From contig OY782499.1 in the NCBI GenBank assembly GCA_963677815.1, positions 2,542,001-2,606,000 of the forward strand: DNA of 64,000 nt, written 5' to 3'. Under the pieces are notes generated by a model that was given only the letters and a program-made list of their open reading frames with translations, made no database searches and had not been told where the DNA came from. Made by a program: the position numbers and the translations under genes. Shown one piece after another: positions 43,402 to 52,643 of this stretch. Position 1 is the stretch's first letter. Each line of letters begins with the position of its first letter. The stretch is from JAEKNW01 sp963677815 (GTDB lineage: Bacteria; Cloacimonadota; Cloacimonadia; Cloacimonadales; JAFGVF01).

Positions 43402-44139
43402 ATGAGTAATTCATGTTTATATGTTGTTGCTACCCATATAGGAAATTGGGATGATATTACTTTAAGAGCTTTAAAAGTTCTTAAAGATGTAGATTTTGTG
43501 GTTTGTGAAGAAAGAAAATCAGGAAGTAGATTATTACGTCATTATGAAATCAAACAAGAGATTATGTTATTGAATGAACATAGTAATAAAGAGGATGAAG
43601 ATGAAATTTTTAACAAGATATTTTTAGAAGGTAAGAAGGTAGCTTTAATTTCTGATGCAGGTACTCCTCTTTTTGCTGATCCAGGTAATAGATTGGTTCA
43701 CCGCTGTAATGATAACGGTGTTCCAGTACATCCAATTCCTGGTCCTTCTTCTCTGATGGCTATGTTAATGATAAGTGGACTTAGACTGAACTCTTTTCAA
43801 TATTGTGGATTCCTTCCTGCTAACAGAGAAGAAAGAGGAAATGCTCTTAGACGATATCAAAAGCTGACCAATTTAGATTTAATTTTCTTAGAAGCCCCTT
43901 ATAGGTTAAAGCAAGTCCTTAGGGATATGGAAATTGTTTTAGGTGGACAGAGAAAAATAATGCTAGGTTATAAGTTAACCCAACCTGAAGAAAAATTTCT
44001 TGAAGGAACTATTAAAGAGATGAGAATTATGACTTCTGAATTACCTAAGGGAGAATTTGTAATAATCTTACCTTCGGATAAAGAAAGATACTATCACAAA
44101 AGTGCAAAAAGAAATCAAGATTCTGATGATGAAATATGA
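43402..44139 (+). CDS. rsmI: 16S rRNA (cytidine(1402)-2'-O)-methyltransferase
   Basis: 245 residues of the tetrapyrrole-methylase-fold RsmI family. LYVVATHIGNWDDITLRAL near 6-24 is the family start (usually VATPIGN), CEERKSGSRLL near 36-46, SDAGTPLFADPG near 79-90, and PGPSSLMAML near 109-118. FCGFLPANRxER-like and FLEAPYRL segments follow. It uses SAM to 2'-O-methylate C1402 in the decoding centre of 16S rRNA. It is slightly short because the C-terminal RNA-binding extension is reduced. It overlaps the Nudix gene by 4 nt. H replaces P in the first loop, an unusual change. Confidence 0.9.
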   Translation: MSNSCLYVVATHIGNWDDITLRALKVLKDVDFVVCEERKSGSRLLRHYEIKQEIMLLNEHSNKEDEDEIFNKIFLEGKKVALISDAGTPLFADPGNRLVHRCNDNGVPVHPIPGPSSLMAMLMISGLRLNSFQYCGFLPANREERGNALRRYQKLTNLDLIFLEAPYRLKQVLRDMEIVLGGQRKIMLGYKLTQPEEKFLEGTIKEMRIMTSELPKGEFVIILPSDKERYYHKSAKRNQDSDDEI

Positions 44140-44900
44140 AGAAGCAAGGGATTGATTACCTAATTCATCTAGAAAGAATCTTTACCGAGGGTAATATCCT
44201 TTTACATGACTTGCACCAAAAGAAAGAATATCCTAATTTGGTTCAAAGAATGATTGACCAAGAATGGAAGAAAGTTTCATTGAATAAAGATATCTTCATT
44301 TTCAATGGTCCTGTTTCATGTTTGGAATCTTATAAATTAGAAGGAAATAAACTCAAGATTTATTATTATGAAAGCGATTATAAATCTTATTATGGGACTA
44401 ATATAAGAAATGCTTCTATTCTAGCTAAAGCAGATTTAGCTAACACTCTTGCAGTTTGCACCATAGTTCATACTTCTGATGACATGATTATTGTTGGTAA
44501 AAGAGCTAGTCATTTGGCTGAAGGCACTTGCCAATGGCATATCCCTGGTGGAACTCTTGAGTATTTTAAAGATAAAGTTAACCATCCTTTTCAAGTAATG
44601 AGAAGAGAACTAGAAGAAGAGCTAAATTTAACCTGTATTGATAAAATGTTATGTCTCGGTTTAGGAGAAAATTTGACTTTCAAGAAGCCAGAATTTCTTC
44701 TTTATACTACAACTGAGCTGACATCAACAGAAATTAAAGAAAACTTGCACTTAGCATGCGACTATAACGAACATTCAGAAATAAGATTCATTCCTAGTAA
44801 GGAAATAGAAAGTTTCATAAGAAATAATAATTTTACTGAAATTGGAACTGCCGCTATTTCTTGTTACCTTAGAATGAAGAAAGAGTTATTAAATGTATAA
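44136..44900 (+). CDS. Nudix hydrolase with an altered Nudix box
   Basis: 254 residues. The C-terminal half carries a Nudix domain: HIPGGTLEYF near 148-157 and then RRELEEELNL near 169-178, which keeps the RExxEE metal-binding core. The stretch between the GG and the RE is about four residues longer than in the canonical box, and the first conserved glutamate is displaced, so catalytic activity should be tested. The N-terminal ~100 residues look like a separate mixed alpha/beta region I do not recognise. It is coupled to rsmI (ATGA overlap) and overlaps tex by 8 nt. The substrate, probably a nucleoside diphosphate derivative, is unknown. Confidence 0.8.
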   Translation: MKKQGIDYLIHLERIFTEGNILLHDLHQKKEYPNLVQRMIDQEWKKVSLNKDIFIFNGPVSCLESYKLEGNKLKIYYYESDYKSYYGTNIRNASILAKADLANTLAVCTIVHTSDDMIIVGKRASHLAEGTCQWHIPGGTLEYFKDKVNHPFQVMRRELEEELNLTCIDKMLCLGLGENLTFKKPEFLLYTTTELTSTEIKENLHLACDYNEHSEIRFIPSKEIESFIRNNNFTEIGTAAISCYLRMKKELLNV

Positions 44901-47019
44901 GAAATTAGCAGAAATCACTAACTTCAGTGAAAATCAGATAAGAACTGTTATTAGCTTAACAGAAGAAGGCTATACAATTCCTTTTATAGCTAGGTATCGG
45001 AAAGAACAGACTTCTTATTTAAATGAAATTGATATTAAGGCTATTTTAGAAGGATATGAGAAACTTGTAAAACTAGACAACCGACGAGACGAGATAATAG
45101 GAATTTTAATAGAAAGACAGCTTCTAAATCCTAAAATCAAACTTCTCTTAGAAGAAGCTGATAAGATTTCCACTTTAGAAGAGCTCTATAAACCATATAA
45201 GAAAAAACAAAAAACAAAGGCTATGATTGCACGTGAAAACGGCCTGGAAGAAGTAGCAGATCAGCTTAGATATTTCAAACAAAAACGGGATGGAGATTTC
45301 AGTAGATTTATTGGTAATAAATATTCAAACAAAACTGAAATCATTAATGATGCTTTACATATTATTATTGAGGATATTAGCAACAATCAATATCTTCGCA
45401 AAGCTTTAATTGATATCTACAAGCAAAAAGCAGTTATTATTGTAGAAAGAGTTAAAGCTGAACAAGTAGATGCTGAAAAAATCTATGAAAATTACTATAA
45501 TTTTAGGAAACCAATCAAATATTTAGAATCATTTCAAATCTTAGCAATTAATCGTGGGATCAAAGAAAAGGTCCTTACTGCATCCCTTGAATTGGATATT
45601 GATATCAATTATAAGATAGAAAGAATCCTTAGAATTAATCCCAATCTTGCCTATTATCAAGAACTTATTCAAGCAAGTAAAAAAGCTTATTCTAGCAATC
45701 TAAAACCTTCATTATATCGTGAGATAATGAATGAACTTACAGACCAGGCAGAGAATCGGTCGATTGAGGTTTTTGCTAATAATCTCAAATCACTATTGCT
45801 AAGAAAACCATTTAAAGCAAAATCTGTTATGGGCATAGACCCTGGTTTTAGAACAGGCTGTAAAATTGCTGTTATTGATGAAACTGGCAACTATTTAGCC
45901 AAAGATGTAATTTTCCCTGTTCCACCTCAGAACAAAGTTAAGGAAAGTAAGGAAATTTTACTTAATCTCATTCAGAAATTTAAAGTCGATGTAATAGCTA
46001 TTGGAGATGGTACTGCTTCCTATGAAACAACACAGGTAGTTGCAGAGTTAATTCATGACCATAATCTACCCACACGATTTACTATAATCTCTGAGTCAGG
46101 AGCATCAGTTTACTCAGCATCTGAAATCGCGCAAGAGGAGTTTCCTAATTTAGATTTAACCATAAGATCTGCTATCTCAATTGCAAGAAGAGTTCTTTCT
46201 TTCCTAGATGAGATGATTAAAGTACCACCTGAATCTATCGGAGTGGGTATGTATCAACATGATATCAATGCTAAGAAACTCTCAGAAGCACTAGCCTTTG
46301 AAGTTACTTCTCTCGTGCATCATGTAGGGGTTGATTTAAACACAGCTTCTCCCTACTTGCTAAAATTTGTTTCAGGAATCTCGCCCTCTGTAGCTAAAAA
46401 TATAGTAGAATATAGAAAAGAACTTGGTAGATTTACTAGTAGGAAAGAGCTTATGAAGGTTAAAGGTTTCGGTCCAAAAGCCTTTGAGCTTGCTTCAGGT
46501 TTCTGTCGAGTTAGTAATTCAAAAAATCCTCTAGATAATACAATTATTCATCCTGATGATTACCCTAAAGCATATAAACTCCTAGCTTCCCTAGGATTCA
46601 AACAAAAAATAACAGATATCTCCTATAGAGAACTTAGAAGTATTTTTCATAAAGTCCCTAAGCAAAATTTAACATGTCCAGGCTTATCAAAACATGATAT
46701 TGATTTTATATACTCTGCTATTGCAGAAAGAGATATTGACCCAAGAGAATCACTACCAAGTGTAAAACTTGAGAATAAATTACCTTCGATTGAAGATTTC
46801 CATGTAGGTTCACATTGGCAGGGTCAAGTTAAGAATGTAACAGACTTTGGTTTATTTGTCAGTTTAGGAGGTAAAACTGACGGACTTGTACATGTTTCGA
46901 ATTTTAATTCCAAGAATGAGATGTTTAAGAAATATCCACCTGGACAATTAATTGAAGTAACTGTAAAAAATCTTGATATTGAGAAAAATAGGATTCAGCT
47001 GATATTAACAAAAGAATAA
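44893..47019 (+). CDS. tex: Tex family RNA-binding transcription accessory protein
   Basis: 708 residues with the full Tex order. The N-terminal helical Tex_N region is ENQIRTVISLTEEGYTIPFIARYRKE near 15-40. A YqgF-like RNase H fold begins MGIDPGFRTGCKIAVID near 313-329. A helix-hairpin-helix block reads SGISPSVAKNIVEYRKE near 495 and VKGFGPKAFELASGF near 520. The C-terminal S1 domain reads GSHWQGQVKNVTDFGLFVSLGG near 636-657 and ends at 705. Tex binds nucleic acid and acts on stalled transcription in other bacteria. It starts inside the Nudix gene's last codons. A strong terminator follows the stop. Confidence 0.95.
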   Translation: MYKKLAEITNFSENQIRTVISLTEEGYTIPFIARYRKEQTSYLNEIDIKAILEGYEKLVKLDNRRDEIIGILIERQLLNPKIKLLLEEADKISTLEELYKPYKKKQKTKAMIARENGLEEVADQLRYFKQKRDGDFSRFIGNKYSNKTEIINDALHIIIEDISNNQYLRKALIDIYKQKAVIIVERVKAEQVDAEKIYENYYNFRKPIKYLESFQILAINRGIKEKVLTASLELDIDINYKIERILRINPNLAYYQELIQASKKAYSSNLKPSLYREIMNELTDQAENRSIEVFANNLKSLLLRKPFKAKSVMGIDPGFRTGCKIAVIDETGNYLAKDVIFPVPPQNKVKESKEILLNLIQKFKVDVIAIGDGTASYETTQVVAELIHDHNLPTRFTIISESGASVYSASEIAQEEFPNLDLTIRSAISIARRVLSFLDEMIKVPPESIGVGMYQHDINAKKLSEALAFEVTSLVHHVGVDLNTASPYLLKFVSGISPSVAKNIVEYRKELGRFTSRKELMKVKGFGPKAFELASGFCRVSNSKNPLDNTIIHPDDYPKAYKLLASLGFKQKITDISYRELRSIFHKVPKQNLTCPGLSKHDIDFIYSAIAERDIDPRESLPSVKLENKLPSIEDFHVGSHWQGQVKNVTDFGLFVSLGGKTDGLVHVSNFNSKNEMFKKYPPGQLIEVTVKNLDIEKNRIQLILTKE

Positions 47020-47020
47020 C

Positions 47021-47048
47021 AAAAGAGCTCTTTTTCAAGAGCTCTTTT
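47021..47048. terminator. Terminator between tex and the first LruC gene (probably bidirectional)
   Basis: A 12-bp perfect stem AAAAGAGCTCTT/AAGAGCTCTTTT with loop TTTC, immediately after tex and 20 nt from the convergent LruC gene's stop. A T run is part of the stem on both strands. Confidence 0.82.
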
Positions 47049-47067
47049 CAACAAACAAGGAGTTACG

Positions 47068-49059
47068 TTAAGGTTGTTGGTAAATTAATTGGTCATCTCT
47101 GTAGCCAGGTAAGTTGAGATACCAATCTGGATAAGATTGACCAGAAGATTCAGCCCAGGCTTGGAATTTATGGTAAGCATGGTTAATCTTCTTTGTTTCA
47201 TAAGGATATTCAAAACTTTCAGCAATATTCAAAGCCCACGGATGATTATTTACTGTTTTATAGTATCTATTTTGATTAATATTAGAACTATCATCGTTAA
47301 GTCCAAAAAGAGCTAAATTTGCTAAATCACTTGGTGGATAATCAGAAAGGTGAACTTCGTGTTCCCTAACCCTATCCACAAAAATAAAAGGATTGAATGG
47401 AATAGACCACTGCCAATTGTTCAAATTTTGTGGATTCTCAAAAACTATATTTAAAGCAATTTTAACTGGTTCAATATAACTTGCACCTGATTCTGTATTT
47501 ATAAATCCACTTTGGTTTTGAGAAATTAGGTCATTAGTATTATTGATAAATCTAATCACTGCATTATCTCCATCTTCTAGTGCAGGACTAAAGTTTGCAT
47601 CAGATATAACATTGGAGTATGATAAAGTATCAGAACCGTCAATTATGACAAGTTCTGCAATAGCATCTGATGAAAATGGGAACTCTACAGCAAAACCGTT
47701 TTGCTTTCGTGCTCCTACAGCTCTTAGTTCAAATTCAGTAATTAAATTTGTAACTTCGCCATTAACATTTTTATGGAAAAACATATTATAATCAACTACC
47801 ATATCATTGAAATCATAATCCCCTTTTTGAGGCCATAAATCTTCAAATACTAGAGTTGAGTTAGCATAATCATTGGTATGGAAAGCCTTGCTTGGATCTT
47901 GAGGGAAATCATCAAATGTATCAGATATTCCATCCTCATCTTCATCATCTGGGGTATCAATAGGTTGTATATCTGACTGATCGATAGATTCGATAGGATT
48001 AGCAGTTGCATAAAAAACAGCATCATTAAAATCATCATCTCCTTCACTAAAGACCAAATCTTCAAAAGCAAAGAGTAATTTCTCATATTCAGCATCATAA
48101 ACTAAAATACTTTGTTGATTATTATCAGGATTGAGATTTGTATTAGAGAACCATGAATTAGTTACTAAATGAGCTCCACCACTGAACCAACCATTATCCA
48201 TTAAAACCCAACCAATTACTGTACCAGGTTCAAAAACTCCAAGATATATCTTATCACCAGGAACTAGACCACCTCCACTATTAACCATAGAAACATTTGG
48301 GAAAAGAATCTTAATCTCATCAATATCATCTCTACTTTGAGGAGGATTACCTTCTTGATAAGTATAATATCCTAAAGAATTTTTATGTCCTGCACCTTCA
48401 TGAACAAAGGTTACCCACACATCTGCTGCTTGGTCTATAACTAATACATTTAGCTGATTTCCATCTTCTAAATAAGTAGGATGAAATTGTGGAACTGGCA
48501 TGTTCTCAGGTAAAGTAGCATCAACTTTAGCTAAAAATTCACTTGGAATATTATCTCTTTCCATACCTATTGGAACACCTTCAGCATTATAAGGAAGAAC
48601 ATATTCTAAATCAGTCTTTGCTGGACTTATTGCTTTCTTATCCATTCTTGATTTATCATAAAGCCCATCACCAAAAGTATAATTAACACTACTATTAATT
48701 ATTGGCAATTCCAGTGAAGACATATAACCCATAACGTAGACACTTGTAAGATAGGTTGGTAATGTTGTTTTAAAAACTGCAGAACCAGAGATGTTTGTAG
48801 CTCCAGAATCTAATAGTTTACCGCCTTCTTCAGGAGATTTATCATATATTTTAAAAGGTATATTAGCAACTCCTTCTCCTTCCCCATTTTGAACTTTAAT
48901 ATCGATTGTTACTAGTTCAGTAGTTGAATAATTAAAATCTTCTTGGATTTGAAGTTCTTCAAAATCTACTGGGGTTTTGCTATTATTGTCATCACTACAG
49001 CCAAAACTCAATAGTAGCAAACCAGCTACTAATATACTAAGTATTAGTTTAATTTTCAT
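47068..49059 (-). CDS. LruC-domain lipoprotein (paralogue 1)
   Basis: 663 residues. The lipoprotein signal ends LLLSFGCSDD (cysteine at about 21). After an Ig-like N-terminal part (about 35-125) comes a DUF4114-like domain: WVTFVHEGAGHKNSLGYYTY near 214-233, PGTVIGWVLMDNGW near 276, and FAFEDLVFSEGDDDFNDAVF near 336-355. A calcium-type acidic repeat follows, DDEDEDGISDTFDDFPQDP near 375-393. The LruC/DUF4842 domain begins FEDLWPQKGDYDFNDMVVDY near 405-424. Family members are surface lipoproteins of unknown role, named from Leptospira LruC. It is a tandem paralogue of the next gene. Confidence 0.83.
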   Translation of the reverse strand: MKIKLILSILVAGLLLLSFGCSDDNNSKTPVDFEELQIQEDFNYSTTELVTIDIKVQNGEGEGVANIPFKIYDKSPEEGGKLLDSGATNISGSAVFKTTLPTYLTSVYVMGYMSSLELPIINSSVNYTFGDGLYDKSRMDKKAISPAKTDLEYVLPYNAEGVPIGMERDNIPSEFLAKVDATLPENMPVPQFHPTYLEDGNQLNVLVIDQAADVWVTFVHEGAGHKNSLGYYTYQEGNPPQSRDDIDEIKILFPNVSMVNSGGGLVPGDKIYLGVFEPGTVIGWVLMDNGWFSGGAHLVTNSWFSNTNLNPDNNQQSILVYDAEYEKLLFAFEDLVFSEGDDDFNDAVFYATANPIESIDQSDIQPIDTPDDEDEDGISDTFDDFPQDPSKAFHTNDYANSTLVFEDLWPQKGDYDFNDMVVDYNMFFHKNVNGEVTNLITEFELRAVGARKQNGFAVEFPFSSDAIAELVIIDGSDTLSYSNVISDANFSPALEDGDNAVIRFINNTNDLISQNQSGFINTESGASYIEPVKIALNIVFENPQNLNNWQWSIPFNPFIFVDRVREHEVHLSDYPPSDLANLALFGLNDDSSNINQNRYYKTVNNHPWALNIAESFEYPYETKKINHAYHKFQAWAESSGQSYPDWYLNLPGYRDDQLIYQQP

Positions 49060-49131
49060 ACTTTATCTCCTATGTGCGTGTTTATTTATATAATTTAATC
49101 AAGTTTTTACTAATTACAAAATATTTTCTCA

Positions 49132-49158
49132 TAAAAAAATAGGGGACTGTAAGTCCCC
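49132..49158 (-). terminator. Rho-independent terminator after LruC paralogue 2
   Basis: A 7-bp stem GGGGACT/AGTCCCC with a 3-nt loop, followed on the minus strand by a run of seven T. It separates the two tandem LruC genes, so paralogue 1 probably has its own promoter. Confidence 0.85.
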
Positions 49159-49176
49159 CATCTTCTCTCACATTAA

Positions 49177-51180
49177 TTAATCTTCATCATATATTCTTTC
49201 AGGATTTCTATAGCCTGGTAGGTCCTTATACCAATCAGGATAAAGAGCACCTGAAGATTCTGCCCATTCTTTAAATAGAAGATAAGCACCTGTTACTTTG
49301 TTTTTCTCGTAAGGATAGTCCCAACTTTCAGCAATATTAAGAGCCCATGGATGGTTTTCTACAGACTTATAATATCTGTTTTGACTAACAACAGAAGAGT
49401 CATCATCAAGTCCAAATAAAGATAAATCTGCAGTTGGAGTTGGAGGGTAATCAGCTAGATGAATCTCATGCTCTCTTACTCTATCAACATAAATGAATGG
49501 ATTAAAAGGAGCATTCCATTGCCATGTTGAAATATCTTCTGCATTAGTAAGTTTGATATCTAAAGCTATTTTCACTGAACCTTGATAAGGGACATTTCTT
49601 TCAGTATTGATAAAGTTGTCACCAACTGCCTGAATTAAATCTTGAGTATTATCAATATAGACAACTGTAGCATTTAAGCCAGCTTCTAATTGTGGGTCAA
49701 AGTTTTCATCTGATATGTAACTTGAGTAAGTAAGTGGGTCGTTACCATCGATAATAGTGATAGATTCAACATTAGAAGTTAGGAAAGGAAATTCTATAGC
49801 AAAACCATTTCTATATCTAGCACCGACAGCTCTTAATTCGAACTCAGTTATAACATTCTTAATCTCATTATCTGCATTCTTATGATAGAAGATATTATAA
49901 TCAACAATCATATCATTAAAGTCATAATCACCTTTTTGAGGCCATAAATCTTCAAAAGCCAAGGTAGACATACTATGGTCATTAGTTTGGAAAGCTCTTT
50001 CAGGGTCTTGAGGGAAATCATCAAACATATTAGGTACGCCATCACCATCATCATCACTTGGTACACCTATTGGGGTAATTTCAGATGTATCTATTGAAGA
50101 ACTTGGTCCAGCTGTTACGAAGAATAAAGCATCATTAAAGTCATCATCACCATAATTGAACATTAAATCTTCAAAGCCTACAACAAGTTTATCATATTCA
50201 TCATCCCAGAAAAGAACACTTTGTTGGTAACCTGTGTAGTTTAACTCTTTATCAGAATACCAAGTATTTGTTACGATATGAGGAGAACCATTATACCAAC
50301 CATTCGCCATTAAGACCCAAGCTACAACGGTACCAGGCTCAAATTCACCAATATGTACTTTATCACCAGGAACCAATCCTCCACCGCTTCCTACCATAGA
50401 AACATTAGGGAATACAACTGTGATTTCATCTATATCATCTGGTGATTGAGGTGGATTATTTATATCAAAAGTATAGAAACCAAAGACATTTTTGTGACCT
50501 GCACCTTCATGAACAAAAGTAATCCATAAATCAGCAGTTTCATTAATGATAACAGCATTAAATTGATTTGCTGGATATAGATAATGTGGTTTATTATCTG
50601 GAACTGAAACTCTTTCAGGAAGAGCATCATTCACTTTTGTTAAGAAACCAGCAGGGACTGCTTCAAAAGTCATATTATTTGGAACACCATCAACATTGTA
50701 GGTATCAAGATAAACGAGAGTAGATTTCTCAGGACTAACAACTTCTTTGTTAGCTCTAGAAGAGTTGAAAGCATTTGAGCCATATTCATGACTAGCATAT
50801 CCATCTCTGATTGGTATTTCTATAGTGTTCATATAACCGACAACAAATAATGTCTTAAGATATGATGGGACAACTACTTTTGAACTAAGTACTCCATTAC
50901 TACTAGTAATACCTGAATCCAATAATCTACCACCATCTTGTGGATCTTTATCATATATCTTGAACGGTATTTTAGCGACGCCATCATTATTTCCATTGGA
51001 AACTCTTAATTCAACATTGACGTTTTCAATGGTAGAAAAGTCAAAATTATCTTCAATCTGTAAATCAGCAAATTCTGCTTCTTGAGCATTGTTGTTATTG
51101 TTCTTTGCTGAATTTTCACAACCAAAGGTTATGAGCAATAATGTAAGCAAAACAATTAAAACATAATTTTTGTATTTCAT
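49177..51180 (-). CDS. LruC-domain lipoprotein (paralogue 2)
   Basis: 667 residues from the ATG at 51180 (GGAGAG just upstream); a TTG twelve bases earlier is unlikely because it lies in that ribosome site. The lipobox cysteine is in LLITFGCEN. Domain order is identical to paralogue 1: WITFVHEGAGHKNVFGFYTF (DUF4114-like), FEDLMFNYGDDDFNDALF, the acidic DDDGDGVPNMFDDFPQDP repeat, then FEDLWPQKGDYDFNDMIVDY (LruC/DUF4842) and a conserved ending WYKDLPGYRNPERIY. The two paralogues match closely over their whole length, so this is a tandem duplication. A good promoter lies at 51214-51241. Function is unknown; a surface-exposed or adhesin-like calcium-binding protein is plausible. Confidence 0.83.
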   Translation of the reverse strand: MKYKNYVLIVLLTLLLITFGCENSAKNNNNNAQEAEFADLQIEDNFDFSTIENVNVELRVSNGNNDGVAKIPFKIYDKDPQDGGRLLDSGITSSNGVLSSKVVVPSYLKTLFVVGYMNTIEIPIRDGYASHEYGSNAFNSSRANKEVVSPEKSTLVYLDTYNVDGVPNNMTFEAVPAGFLTKVNDALPERVSVPDNKPHYLYPANQFNAVIINETADLWITFVHEGAGHKNVFGFYTFDINNPPQSPDDIDEITVVFPNVSMVGSGGGLVPGDKVHIGEFEPGTVVAWVLMANGWYNGSPHIVTNTWYSDKELNYTGYQQSVLFWDDEYDKLVVGFEDLMFNYGDDDFNDALFFVTAGPSSSIDTSEITPIGVPSDDDGDGVPNMFDDFPQDPERAFQTNDHSMSTLAFEDLWPQKGDYDFNDMIVDYNIFYHKNADNEIKNVITEFELRAVGARYRNGFAIEFPFLTSNVESITIIDGNDPLTYSSYISDENFDPQLEAGLNATVVYIDNTQDLIQAVGDNFINTERNVPYQGSVKIALDIKLTNAEDISTWQWNAPFNPFIYVDRVREHEIHLADYPPTPTADLSLFGLDDDSSVVSQNRYYKSVENHPWALNIAESWDYPYEKNKVTGAYLLFKEWAESSGALYPDWYKDLPGYRNPERIYDED

Positions 51181-51213
51181 ATCTCTCTCCAATCTTAGTT
51201 TTTATCTATGCAC

Positions 51214-51241
51214 ATAATAGCTAGATTGGGTATTTAGTCAA
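51214..51241 (-). promoter_or_regulatory. Promoter for LruC paralogue 2
   Basis: On the minus strand TTGACT (51241-51236), 16 nt spacer, and TATTAT (51219-51214), 33 nt upstream of the chosen start codon. Confidence 0.6.
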
Positions 51242-51344
51242 ATAAAATTTTCATAATAAAAATATAATCTCTTGAAAAGGTCAGAATAAGCTTATGATTA
51301 CTACTAAAACTAGATTTATTTTTTTTTGTTCAAAGAAAATAAAA

Positions 51345-51412
51345 AGCACAAAAATTAGATATTTAATTAATGACTTTCAATTGAAACTCTTTAAATATCA
51401 GTTTTTTGTGCT
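51345..51412 (-). terminator. Large hairpin downstream of the apbE-to-142-residue-protein operon
   Basis: Outer arms AGCACAAAAA/TTTTTGTGCT, then GATATTTAA/TTAAATATC and an inner TTTC-AATT-GAAA pair, form a stem-loop of about 68 nt. The minus strand continues TTTTTATTTTC after the hairpin, so it may act as a terminator. Its size and multi-segment pairing are unusual. Confidence 0.5.
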
Positions 51413-51432
51413 ATAGAAATGTCTTGAAAAAA

Positions 51433-51861
51433 CTATTCTTTTGTTTCTAGATTTTTTAGTCCTTTAGCTACAAAGATTAAAGCAATACCTAGAAGTATTA
51501 AGGAAACTTGTTTTCCTGAAGAAGTAACAATATTGTCCCACATGCCTGATTTGAGGTCAGTAAGACCTTTTTCATACTCACTTTCTAATTCTATGCTATA
51601 AGAAGCAATAGTGGAATCTGAAAGAGATTCTAAGTACATTAAGTCTTCTGGAGACAAGTCTTCTGTTCCAATCCCATTTTTATAATCAAGTGTTTGTTGA
51701 ATCATGTCTTTACTTTGTTGATACTGACTATTATAAGAATCTTTTTCCATATTATAAGAATCTAAATCTGTTTTAATAGATGTAAAGGTTAAGAATACCC
51801 CTAGAAGAAGAGCAAGCAATCCTATAGAATTCACGACATTTGAGTAACTTTTACTATTCAT
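51433..51861 (-). CDS. Small membrane protein, unknown function
   Basis: 142 residues. A membrane helix near 10-28 and another near 117-135 flank a hydrophilic, helical middle rich in D, S, E and Y (YNMEKDSYNSQYQQSKDMIQ near 36-55). This middle is probably extracytoplasmic if both ends face the cytoplasm. I do not recognise a family. AGGAGATATA precedes the ATG. It is the last gene of the apbE-folE2-M16-activator series, 10 nt after the HgdC-like gene, so probably co-transcribed. Nothing in the sequence points to a specific partner. Confidence 0.7.
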   Translation of the reverse strand: MNSKSYSNVVNSIGLLALLLGVFLTFTSIKTDLDSYNMEKDSYNSQYQQSKDMIQQTLDYKNGIGTEDLSPEDLMYLESLSDSTIASYSIELESEYEKGLTDLKSGMWDNIVTSSGKQVSLILLGIALIFVAKGLKNLETKE

Positions 51862-51871
51862 TTTATATCTC

Positions 51872-52639
51872 CTAAATATTATTTGTAATTAATGAAGCAC
51901 CTAGAGCTCCGGTTATTATTGGTGTTTGGTATGTGTAGATGGGAGCATCTAACATTTCTTCTAAAATAGATTTCATAGATTTATTAAATGAAACACCTCC
52001 AGTGAAGGCAAGAGGCTTATTCCAGTTTAGAGAATGTACTTGATTAACTATTCTTCTGGCAATTGATTTATGTACAGCTTTAATAATTGTATTTCTGGAA
52101 TAACCTTTGGCAATCATCCCAATAATTTCTGATTCTGCAAAAACAACACATGTAGAGTTGATATCCACCTCTTCTTGGGCTTGAAAAGCTAAATCAGATA
52201 ATTCTTCTACAGAAGTTTCTAATATTGTAGCTAAAACCTCTAAGAATCTTCCTGTACCTGCAGCACACTTATCATTCATCACAAAATCTACAACCTTCTG
52301 ATTATCATCAAGAACTATAACTTTTGAATCTTGCCCACCTATATCGATAACTGTTCTTACCTCAGGATTTAAGAAAGCTAAACCTTTGGCATGACAAATT
52401 ATTTCTGAGGAAATTTTATCTCTAAAATCAACAAGTTTCCTCCCGTATCCAGTAGAAACAAGATAATCAACTTTGTTCAAAGAATTTTTTACTAAGATAT
52501 CTGAGTATAATTTTTCTGCTGTTTTTTTAGGGTTTACACCTGTTGCTGTATAGTTCCAATCAACAATCTTATTAGCAACATGGTCAAAAAGAACTATTTT
52601 ACTGGTTGTAGATCCTATATCAAGGCCTATTGTTAACAT
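51872..52639 (-). CDS. 2-hydroxyacyl-CoA dehydratase activator (HgdC/BadF family)
   Basis: A 255-residue ASKHA-fold ATPase. The phosphate-1 motif GLDIGSTTSK lies at 5-14, phosphate-2 DIGGQDSK near 99-106 and GGVSFNKS near 214-221. The two cysteines that hold the bridging [4Fe-4S] cluster in the homodimer are in place: C125 in NDKCAAGTGRFLE and C164 in STCVVFAESE. Known members fire electrons at high driving force into 2-hydroxyacyl-CoA dehydratases or benzoyl-CoA reductases. No dehydratase subunit is adjacent, so its partner is unknown. It sits 4 nt after the M16 protease gene. Confidence 0.88.
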   Translation of the reverse strand: MLTIGLDIGSTTSKIVLFDHVANKIVDWNYTATGVNPKKTAEKLYSDILVKNSLNKVDYLVSTGYGRKLVDFRDKISSEIICHAKGLAFLNPEVRTVIDIGGQDSKVIVLDDNQKVVDFVMNDKCAAGTGRFLEVLATILETSVEELSDLAFQAQEEVDINSTCVVFAESEIIGMIAKGYSRNTIIKAVHKSIARRIVNQVHSLNWNKPLAFTGGVSFNKSMKSILEEMLDAPIYTYQTPIITGALGASLITNNI

Positions 52640-52643
52640 ACTA

